A stretch of 5,350 bases of DNA from JAAUQA01 sp036351435 (GTDB taxonomy: Bacteria; Pseudomonadota; Gammaproteobacteria; Competibacterales; Competibacteraceae): assembly GCA_036351435.1 (NCBI GenBank), contig JAZBPA010000196.1:1-5350 (forward strand). Reading direction: 5' to 3'. How positions within the stretch are numbered: the first letter of the stretch is position 1; the number at the start of each line of letters is the position of its first letter. The notes under the pieces were generated by a model. That model searched no databases and was not told the origin of the DNA. It saw only the letters and a program-made list of their open reading frames with translations. Below, in pieces: positions 1 through 5,350 of the stretch. Made by a program: the position numbers and the translations under genes.

Positions 1-1
1 C

Positions 2-523
2 AAGTTCGGTCATTCGTTGCGGCAGCAACTCATAGATCGGATTTCGCGCCAGCTATTGCTCGCCTTCACCTGTGAATTGCCAGCCGACCCGAGCAATCAA
101 GTGTCGATCGATCCTCAGTACAAAGATCAGTTGCAGAACTATCGCCCAGTCATTTCCTTCAATATCTCGGATTACTGCCGCAATGGCATTGCCTACGCCA
201 GAGAAACCTCACGGCGCATCTTTCAGCGGTTGGGAGTTGAGGATCACACCCATTACGATCCGTCCGACTACGGGTATTTCACCCATCAGGGGCAAGGCTA
301 CGTGTTTCGCGGCGGCAATCACTTCGCCGGAACTCATGCCATGGGGTCCAGCAAACAGAACTCGGTGGTCGATTATCGCCAGCGTTCCTGGGATCACGAC
401 AACCTTTACCTGGTCGGCGCCGGCAGTATGCCGAGCATCGGTAGTTCAAATACCACACTGACGCTATCTGCCCTCAGCTTTCTGAGTGCAAAACACATTC
501 TTGACGACTTAAAAGCACTCTAG
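2..523 (+). CDS. GMC-family FAD-dependent oxidoreductase, C-terminal part (partial, 5' end outside window)
   Basis: This is the end of a flavoprotein that oxidises an alcohol or sugar hydroxyl, with FAD as cofactor. The frame is open from the left edge, and the last 173 residues are visible. They carry the GMC C-terminal domain: an 'ELPADPSNQV' segment early on, then 'NHFAGTHAMGSS' with the presumed catalytic His (codon 320-322), 'VVD', 'NLYLVGAGSMP', and the second active-site residue Asn (codon 449-451) in 'SSNTTLTLSAL'. The His-Asn spacing of 43 residues is normal for the family. The usual Asn-Pro-Thr is Asn-Thr-Thr here. The FAD-binding N-terminus is not visible, and there is no C-terminal membrane helix. 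A sorbitol/fructose dehydrogenase-type small subunit lies two genes downstream, so this is probably its catalytic large subunit. The family call is very sure. The substrate is unknown; a sugar, possibly oxidised at C2 or C3 as in pyranose oxidases, is inferred from context. Confidence 0.93.
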   Translation, partial: KFGHSLRQQLIDRISRQLLLAFTCELPADPSNQVSIDPQYKDQLQNYRPVISFNISDYCRNGIAYARETSRRIFQRLGVEDHTHYDPSDYGYFTHQGQGYVFRGGNHFAGTHAMGSSKQNSVVDYRQRSWDHDNLYLVGAGSMPSIGSSNTTLTLSALSFLSAKHILDDLKAL

Positions 524-570
524 TCCCGAGTAGCAGTCAATCCTGAACCACACTAAGCGGGGGATACTCT

Positions 571-1653
571 ATGGATCCGACCACGGACAGCGTTGAGAAA
601 TTAACGCTGATTGATACCATCGAAGAGTTACGTTACTACCTGAAAGAAGCGATCGTGCTGGAGCATGCAACGCTGCCACCCTACATCACCGCGCTCTATT
701 CGATTAAGCCGGGCACCAATTTAGACGCATTCAACATTATTCGAATCGTTGCCATCGAAGAAATGCTGCACCTGACCCTTTCGGCCAATGTCCTGAATGC
801 CGTAGGCGGAACACCGTCTTTAACCTTTCCTGGGTTCTCGCCGAATTATCCGGCTTATTTGCCGAATGGCGAGACCGACTTCCAGGTCGATCTGGTGAGG
901 TTTTCCGAGGAAGCAGTCGATTTATTCCTCCAAATCGAACGGCCCATGATTGCGCAACCGGCCCAACGCTTGGTGAAACGGGCTCGCCATCCGGATTCTC
1001 TGTCGCCCAAGCTGCACAGTCACGATACTGAATTGCACTTTTACAATATCGGAGAGTTTTACGAGGAGATCATCCGCGGCCTAGATCGATTGCATGAGAA
1101 GCTAGGCGATGATCTCTTTTGCGGCGATCCCAAGCGGCAAATTACCCCGGAGTATTACTACAGCGGTGGCGGGGAAATCATCCCGGTAACGGATATCCAC
1201 TCTGCCAAAGCAGCGCTGAACCTGATTATTGAGCAGGGTGAGGGGCATGGCGGTTCTATTGAGGATGATGAGGGCGAGATTTCCCATTACCATCGCTTCC
1301 TGCAACTGAAAAATCGTCAATACTATGTCCAAGGCGATGATCAGGATAATCCAACCGGCGAGCCGCTCACCGTGGATTGGGATGCGGTCTATCCGATAAA
1401 AACCAACGCCAAACTGGCTGATTACGGGTCCGAAAACTCCGAACTTTATAAGGCGGCTAAAGAGTTTAATACCGTCTATTTCAACTTCCTCCAGCAGCTG
1501 GAATTCGCCTTTAATGGTCGCCCGGAAGTGCTGATCCCAGCAGTCGTCTCGATGTTTCGTCTCAGGGACCAAGCCAGTGCAATCATGAGAAACCCGTTTC
1601 CCGGCGCGGAAGGGTTAAATGCTGCGCCCACCTTCGAGATCAACCCGGCGTAG
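571..1653 (+). CDS. Ferritin-like protein of the VioB-associated family (Pfam Ferritin-like, PF12902 type)
   Basis: This 360-residue protein has a ferritin-like four-helix fold expected to bind a di-iron or other di-metal centre. Ligand candidates sit in the expected order: Glu31/His32 in 'VLEHATLPPY', Glu63-Glu64 and His67 in 'AIEEMLHLTL', Glu162/Glu165 in 'NIGEFYEEI', Glu221 in 'IIEQGEGHGG', and His239/His241 in 'ISHYHRF'. The 'LEHATLPPYITALYSI' and 'EEMLHL...NVLNAVGGTP' blocks are typical of the family that also supplies a domain to VioB/RebD-type tryptophan-dimer synthases. Here the domain stands alone, and no indole-pathway genes are visible. The start is ATG with a strong GGGGGA site at 559-564, six bases upstream. 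The gene lies 47 bases after the GMC gene and 32 bases before the small-subunit ATG, so it sits between the two dehydrogenase subunits and is probably co-transcribed. There is no signal peptide. Its role is unknown; an iron-dependent oxidative step or an accessory role for the dehydrogenase are both possible. Confidence 0.85.
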   Translation: MDPTTDSVEKLTLIDTIEELRYYLKEAIVLEHATLPPYITALYSIKPGTNLDAFNIIRIVAIEEMLHLTLSANVLNAVGGTPSLTFPGFSPNYPAYLPNGETDFQVDLVRFSEEAVDLFLQIERPMIAQPAQRLVKRARHPDSLSPKLHSHDTELHFYNIGEFYEEIIRGLDRLHEKLGDDLFCGDPKRQITPEYYYSGGGEIIPVTDIHSAKAALNLIIEQGEGHGGSIEDDEGEISHYHRFLQLKNRQYYVQGDDQDNPTGEPLTVDWDAVYPIKTNAKLADYGSENSELYKAAKEFNTVYFNFLQQLEFAFNGRPEVLIPAVVSMFRLRDQASAIMRNPFPGAEGLNAAPTFEINPA

Positions 1654-1671
1654 ATGTGGAGAGCACTTTTC

Positions 1672-1675
1672 GGAG
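1672..1675 (+). promoter_or_regulatory. Ribosome binding site that decides the start of the small-subunit gene
   Basis: GGAG lies ten bases before the ATG at 1686. The frame is also open from a GTG at 1656, just after the preceding stop codon, but that GTG has no convincing Shine-Dalgarno site. The ten extra residues it would add (including Arg-Arg) are not followed by a hydrophobic stretch, so they do not make a Tat leader. ATG 1686 is therefore preferred. Confidence 0.6.
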
Positions 1676-1685
1676 ACAAGCAACA

Positions 1686-2162
1686 ATGACTATTGATACC
1701 CAGAAGTTTGACGATTTTCTCGGTCTCTCCGCGGCCCTAACCGGCTTTTCGAGCTTTAATCTACAAGGCACGGGGCAGGCGTCTCTTTATTATTCCACCT
1801 TGATTGACATCGTCGGTGAGGGGACTTTTTTTGAACTCTTAGATACTTTTCATGGCCTCGAGAACAAAACCAAGGGTGATGAAGCGGTATTGGCCGAGTG
1901 CCTGCGCCAGGACATTTTCAGTTCCGACAGATTGGGGCCAATTGCCCGCAACATCATCAAGCTGTGGTACGTAGGCACTTGGTATCAACTCCCCGCTGCG
2001 TGGCGAGATACTTTCGGCGTACATGAGAAAGACATCACCGTTGTCGTCAGTCCGATAGCGTTTACGGAAGGCTTGCTGTGGCCCACGCTTGGTGTGAATC
2101 CACCGGCTGCCAAAGCCCAGGGCTATGGTTCATGGAGCCACAAACCATCCGTTGCACCCTAA
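1686..2162 (+). CDS. Sorbitol/fructose dehydrogenase-type small subunit (FAD-SLDH family, PF12318 type), leaderless
   Basis: This 158-residue protein resembles the small subunit of membrane-bound FAD-dependent sorbitol and fructose dehydrogenases, which binds and stabilises the GMC catalytic subunit. Shared features are 'FLGLSAALTGF' near the N-terminus (residues 11-21), an 'ARNIIKLWYVGTW' block at 87-99 (family pattern: Ile-Ile-x-x-Trp-Tyr-x-Gly), and a C-terminal part with 'AFTEGLLWPTLGV' (125-137) and 'GYGSWSHKP' (146-154), matching the Tyr-Trp-x-x-x-Pro ending of known subunits. Known relatives start with a twin-arginine leader that exports the whole complex. Here the protein begins directly at the conserved domain, so the complex is probably cytoplasmic or exported by the large subunit alone. 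No cytochrome c subunit gene lies in the window. The ferritin-like gene separates it from the probable large-subunit gene. The family call rests on motif recognition and is fairly sure. Confidence 0.8.
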   Translation: MTIDTQKFDDFLGLSAALTGFSSFNLQGTGQASLYYSTLIDIVGEGTFFELLDTFHGLENKTKGDEAVLAECLRQDIFSSDRLGPIARNIIKLWYVGTWYQLPAAWRDTFGVHEKDITVVVSPIAFTEGLLWPTLGVNPPAAKAQGYGSWSHKPSVAP

Positions 2163-2229
2163 TGGCTGAGCGGTCAGTCGAAATGCTTTAACGTGTCTAA
2201 CACACATAAAATTTAGGAAAAAGCTTGTT

Positions 2230-3468
2230 ATGACTCAAATGAAGATCAAACCACCTAAGTTTGAAAAAGTCGTGGTCGAGGACAACCTCAAAGATGGTTA
2301 TTGGATCGACCATGTCGATATCAATGGCAATGGCCGCCCTGATATAATCAGCTCCGGCCTAGCGGTCGGTGAAATTGCCTGGTATGAGAACCCCACCTGG
2401 CAAAAACGCATGGTTACCCAATTATCGAAGCCGGTCGCGCTGGATCACGTGGATATCGACGGCGATGGCCTCGAAGATCTGGTGGCCTGTCACGATTACG
2501 GCGATTGCATGTTCAAATGCAAACCCGGCGACGGCAAGATTTCCTGGTTGCGCAATCCGTTGAAAGGGGGCGGCGATCAGCAGTGGGAGGTGTTCCCGAT
2601 TGCCGGGCTGATGGCGACTCACCGACTCCGCTTCGGCTACTTTACCCAAACCGACCGTCTTGAATTGATGGCCTTGCCGGTGGTAGGTCCTGAAGGCGGC
2701 ATGGAAGCGGTGCACAGTCCGGTGCGGGTCATGCTGTATCCAGTGCCGGATGATCCCACTCGGGAAGGCGCTTGGCAGGGTACGCTAGTGGATGAGATGT
2801 CTTTCCGTATCATTCATGACGTCCAAGTCGGCAAGTTCGGCAGCAAATACGGCTCTAACCTGGATTCCGTTTTGCTGGCCAGCGAGGAGGGCATTACCTG
2901 GCTGTATTACGATGGTAGCAGTTGGCAAAAAGCCTCGCTGGGAACCGGGATTGAGGAAGGCATAGAGCCGATAGGATTCAAAGGCACCGGCAATATGGCG
3001 ACGGGCCGAATCGGCGACGATCCCTACGCTTACATCGCCACCATTGAGCCGTTCCACGGCAATGTCGTCGCGGTGTATACCAAGGATGCGCGGAGCAGCA
3101 TGACCGAAGTGACTTGGAAAAGAACGATACTTGACGTGTATGGTGATCCCAATGAGCGCGGCGAGGGACCGGGCCATCATGTGGTGTGTGCCGATTTCGA
3201 TGGCGATGGCGACGATGAGTTCTTGGTTGCCATGCGCGGGCCGGAACCGTGGCAGGGGGTGTTCTATTACAAGGCCATCGACATAGAGAATGCGTTGTTT
3301 GTAAAAACGCGGGTGTCAACCTCGTCGGCAGCGCGCATCACGGTGGCTGACTTCACCGGCGACGGTCGTCCTGATTTCGCCACTACCGGGTATTACACCC
3401 CAGGCTATTTTCTCTGCGATAACCCACAAGTGCTGGCCTTTTACAACCGCACTGGTGATGACGACTGA
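2230..3468 (+). CDS. FG-GAP/VCBS-type beta-propeller protein resembling the dehydratase domain of aldos-2-ulose dehydratase (AUDH)
   Basis: This 412-residue protein has repeated propeller blades with Asp-rich calcium-type loops: D30-x-N32-x-N34-G-x-x-D38, D75-x-D77-x-D79-G-x-x-D83, D322-x-D324-x-D326-G-x-x-E330 and D374-x-x-x-D378-G-x-x-D382. Beyond the repeats it matches, as I recall the sequence, the N-terminal propeller of fungal AUDH: 'DGYW' (22-25), 'THRLRFGYFTQTDRLE' (130-145), 'YPVPDDP', 'EPFHGNVVAVYTK' (273-285), 'HHVVCADFDGDGDDEFLVAM' (316-335) and 'PGYF..DNP'. Fungal AUDH (about 900 residues) dehydrates glucosone or 1,5-anhydrofructose, probably at a zinc in this propeller; its cupin domains are thought to isomerise the product. 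This protein ends after the propeller, with no cupin or lectin part. His131, His196, His276 and His316/His317 are candidate zinc or catalytic residues. There is no signal peptide, which is unusual for FG-GAP proteins. ATG 2230 follows AGGA at 2215-2218; ATG 2239 is a weaker choice. The propeller is certain; the dehydratase role is inferred. Confidence 0.78.
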   Translation: MTQMKIKPPKFEKVVVEDNLKDGYWIDHVDINGNGRPDIISSGLAVGEIAWYENPTWQKRMVTQLSKPVALDHVDIDGDGLEDLVACHDYGDCMFKCKPGDGKISWLRNPLKGGGDQQWEVFPIAGLMATHRLRFGYFTQTDRLELMALPVVGPEGGMEAVHSPVRVMLYPVPDDPTREGAWQGTLVDEMSFRIIHDVQVGKFGSKYGSNLDSVLLASEEGITWLYYDGSSWQKASLGTGIEEGIEPIGFKGTGNMATGRIGDDPYAYIATIEPFHGNVVAVYTKDARSSMTEVTWKRTILDVYGDPNERGEGPGHHVVCADFDGDGDDEFLVAMRGPEPWQGVFYYKAIDIENALFVKTRVSTSSAARITVADFTGDGRPDFATTGYYTPGYFLCDNPQVLAFYNRTGDDD

Positions 3469-3486
3469 TTGTCCTCGTTGCGTGTA

Positions 3487-3523
3487 TGCCGGACAGCCCA
3501 GTGTTGTGGCGAAATGTCCGGCA
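3487..3523 (+). repeat. 9-bp perfect inverted repeat between the propeller and GH15 genes
   Basis: TGCCGGACA (3487-3495) pairs perfectly with TGTCCGGCA (3515-3523) across a 19-base loop, 18 bases after the propeller stop codon. The loop could add a short CCA/TGG pairing (3498-3500 with 3507-3509). No T-tract follows, so this is not a standard intrinsic terminator. It could be an mRNA 3'-end hairpin, an attenuating stem-loop or a dyad operator upstream of the GH15 gene. Confidence 0.5.
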
Positions 3524-3562
3524 GCCGCCCACTAAATTCAAAGCCCATTAGGGAGGCTATCC

Positions 3563-5350
3563 ATGGCTTATCAACCCATTGAGAACTATGGACTGATCGG
3601 GGACATGCATACGGTGGCGTTGGTGTCGCTTGATGCATCCATCGACTACTTGTGCTTGCCGCATTTCGATTCACCGACGGTGTTCGGGGCGTTGCTGGAT
3701 GATGAAAAAGGCGGACGATTCCGCATTGCCCCTAAAGGTGAATGCTGGAAAATACGCCAGTTCTATCTGCCTGACACCAATATACTGATCACCCGCTTTT
3801 TGTCCGAAAGCGGGGTGGCCGAGATCATGGACTTCATGCCGCGACCGGATGTTGAATATGCGCATCGGCTGATCCGTATGGTTAAAGTCATTCGTGGCGA
3901 AGTCGACTTCGAGGTGCTGTGCTCTCCCCGCTTTGACTATGCGCGTGCCGCACATAGGGTAGAGATCGGCGAAAATCAAGCCGTGTTTCGTTCGCAAGGA
4001 AATGACGGTACGGTGCTTCGGCTGCATTCGCGGGAACCGCTAGAGGCAAGCGGTGATGCCGTAGTGAGCCAATTCACTTTAAAAAGCGGTGAGAAAACGT
4101 CCTTCGTTCTGGAGGAAATGCGCAACGAACATCCGTGTGTTGCGGCAAACCCGGAGTATGTGGAACACGCTTTCGATTCCACGCTGGCGTATTGGCGGCG
4201 GTGGATGCGTCAGTCCACTTATCGCGGGCGCTGGACGACCTGGGTCAACCGTTCGGCGCTCACTCTGAAGTTGCTTTCCTCGCAACGTTTCGGGTCGCTG
4301 GCGGCAGCGGCCACCTTCGGACTCCCGGAAGGGCTCGGCGGCGAGCGCAACTGGGATTACCGATTTACCTGGATCCGCGATGCCTCGTTGTCAGCTGCTG
4401 CGTTGGTCGACCTCGGCTTTCACAAGGAGCCTGAAGCGTTCTCGCGCTGGATTCATGATCGCTATCGGGATTCGAAGCACGATGGGTCGTTGCAGATCAT
4501 GTACGGCATCGACGGTCACAAAGACCTCTCCGAGCAGGTGCTCGACCACTTGGATGGGTATAAGCAATCCCGACCGGTACGGATCGGCAACGGGGCTTTC
4601 GACCAGTTGCAACTCGATATTTATGGCGAGTTACTGTACTTCATGGATGCGTATGACATTGCCGTCGAGCCGATTTACAACGACCTGTGGAGTAATCTAC
4701 AGGTGTCTATCGCTTGGCTGTGCGATAACTGGGATCGCGAGGATGAGGGTGTCTGGGAAGTGCGTGGTGGCCGTCGCAAGTTTTTGTATTCACGGCTAAC
4801 CGACTGGGTCGGAATCGACCGGGCTATTCGCATCGCCACCCGCAACTCCTTGCCGGGACCGATTGAGACCTGGCGCAAGGTCCGCGACACCATCCACGAC
4901 GAAATCTACCACAACTTTTGGGACGAGGAACGCGGCTACTTCGTGCAATACAAAGGCAGTACGACACTGGATGCGTCGTGCCTGCTGATGCCGATTGCCG
5001 GGTTCATCGCGCCGCGCGACCCGCGCTGGTTATCCACCCTGGACGCGATCGGCGAACAGCTGGTCGATGATTCTTTGGTTTATCGCTATCGCACCGAGGA
5101 AGCGGCATCAGATGGCCTGGCGGGTACCGAAGGCACTTTCAACATGTGTTCGTTCTGGTATGTGAGCTGTCTGGCGCGGGCCGGACGCGTCGAAGAAGCG
5201 CGTTTGATCTTCGAAAAGATGCTGCACTATGCCAATCATCTGGGTTTGTATGCGGAAGAACTGGGCGCGACCGGTGAGCATCTAGGCAATTTCCCGCAAG
5301 CCTTTACCCATCTTGGTCTCATCAGAGCCGCCATGGATTTGGACGACGCA
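3563..5350 (+). CDS. Glycoside hydrolase family 15 protein, trehalase/glucoamylase-like (3' end outside window)
   Basis: An inverting alpha-glucosidase of the bacterial GH15 type, releasing beta-glucose from trehalose or the ends of alpha-glucans. I translated the frame from ATG 3563 to the right edge: 596 codons with no stop. The N-terminal beta-sandwich (TREH_N/DUF5911 type, about 1-200) opens with 'IENYGLIGDMHTVALVSLD', and 'IDYLCLPHFDSPTVFGALL' follows. The (alpha/alpha)6 catalytic domain follows, with 'RNWDYRFTWIRDAS' (262-275) for sugar binding, Glu324 in 'DLSEQVLDHLDGY' as likely general acid, 'RIGNGAFDQLQLDIYGE', and Glu523 in 'GTEGTFNMCSFW' as likely general base. 'GNFPQAFTHLGL' (575-586) normally lies close to the C-terminus, so few residues should be missing. 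There is no signal peptide, so it is probably cytoplasmic. The start has a strong GGGAGG at 3551-3556, six bases upstream. It may feed glucose to the upstream dehydrogenase, or belong to a trehalose operon with otsA/otsB, a common setting for these genes. Trehalose and malto-oligosaccharide cannot be told apart here. Confidence 0.93.
   Translation, partial: MAYQPIENYGLIGDMHTVALVSLDASIDYLCLPHFDSPTVFGALLDDEKGGRFRIAPKGECWKIRQFYLPDTNILITRFLSESGVAEIMDFMPRPDVEYAHRLIRMVKVIRGEVDFEVLCSPRFDYARAAHRVEIGENQAVFRSQGNDGTVLRLHSREPLEASGDAVVSQFTLKSGEKTSFVLEEMRNEHPCVAANPEYVEHAFDSTLAYWRRWMRQSTYRGRWTTWVNRSALTLKLLSSQRFGSLAAAATFGLPEGLGGERNWDYRFTWIRDASLSAAALVDLGFHKEPEAFSRWIHDRYRDSKHDGSLQIMYGIDGHKDLSEQVLDHLDGYKQSRPVRIGNGAFDQLQLDIYGELLYFMDAYDIAVEPIYNDLWSNLQVSIAWLCDNWDREDEGVWEVRGGRRKFLYSRLTDWVGIDRAIRIATRNSLPGPIETWRKVRDTIHDEIYHNFWDEERGYFVQYKGSTTLDASCLLMPIAGFIAPRDPRWLSTLDAIGEQLVDDSLVYRYRTEEAASDGLAGTEGTFNMCSFWYVSCLARAGRVEEARLIFEKMLHYANHLGLYAEELGATGEHLGNFPQAFTHLGLIRAAMDLDDA

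Noticed and set aside
1102..1572. Minus-strand open frame of 156 codons across the ferritin-like gene
   Set aside because: It lies wholly inside the well-supported plus-strand gene, its translation shows no recognisable domain, and it has no convincing context; it is a shadow frame.
571..1653. Violacein or indolocarbazole (VioB/RebD) biosynthesis locus
   Set aside because: Only the ferritin-like domain is shared; the protein is far shorter than VioB/RebD and no tryptophan oxidase or partner genes are present, so an indole pathway is not supported.
2193..2203. GTGT-ACAC mini-hairpin in the gap before the propeller gene
   Set aside because: A four-base stem with a three-base loop and no T-tract is too weak to call a terminator or regulatory structure.
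2184..2212. Possible sigma-70 promoter before the propeller gene, with TAAAAT at 2207-2212
   Set aside because: The hexamer at the right distance upstream (TGCTTT) is a poor -35 match and the gap is only 67 bases within a same-strand run, so an internal promoter cannot be supported.
2230..3468. Surface adhesin or integrin-like FG-GAP protein
   Set aside because: There is no signal peptide, membrane anchor or sorting signal, and the non-repeat segments fit the AUDH propeller better than adhesins.
3671..4027. Minus-strand open frame of 118 codons inside the GH15 gene, with neighbouring minus-strand frames
   Set aside because: The plus-strand GH15 frame is continuous here with conserved family sequence, and the antisense translation looks like nothing known.
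4135..4799. Two overlapping plus-strand open frames in another phase of the GH15 region, which could suggest a frameshift
   Set aside because: I translated the GH15 phase codon by codon from 3563 to 5350 and found no stop and continuous family motifs, so the gene is intact and these are out-of-phase shadows.

Overview
The window holds five genes, all on the + strand and closely packed. The organism looks like a bacterium, probably a proteobacterium. I infer this from Shine-Dalgarno sites of the GGAGG type, short intergenic gaps (about 30 to 95 bases), a moderate to fairly high GC content by eye, and the gene families present. Nothing in the window fixes the genus. There are no RNA genes, insertion sequences, CRISPR arrays or integrase/attachment features that I can see.

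Layout: (1) 2-523, the C-terminal part of a GMC-family FAD-dependent alcohol/sugar oxidoreductase, cut off at the left edge. (2) 571-1653, a 360-residue ferritin-like protein of the VioB-associated family with a full set of Glu/His metal-ligand candidates. (3) 1686-2162, a 158-residue small subunit of the membrane-bound sorbitol/fructose dehydrogenase type, lacking the usual Tat leader. (4) 2230-3468, a 412-residue beta-propeller protein that resembles the N-terminal domain of fungal aldos-2-ulose dehydratase/isomerase (AUDH) and carries four Asp-rich FG-GAP/VCBS-type loops. (5) 3563 to the right edge, a GH15 trehalase/glucoamylase-like glycosidase, 596 codons visible and nearly complete. A 9-bp perfect inverted repeat lies between genes 4 and 5.

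Working model (inference): genes 1 and 3 form a flavin sugar dehydrogenase. The gene 4 propeller could dehydrate the resulting keto-sugar, as AUDH does with glucosone or 1,5-anhydrofructose in fungi. The ferritin-like protein is an accessory iron protein or a further oxidative enzyme. The GH15 enzyme could supply free glucose from trehalose or an alpha-glucan, or it may instead begin a separate trehalose operon. None of proteins 2 to 5 shows a signal peptide, so the pathway as seen looks cytoplasmic. A bacterial sugar oxidation plus dehydration cassette leading to pyranone-type products would be unusual, and it is the main reason to look again at this locus.
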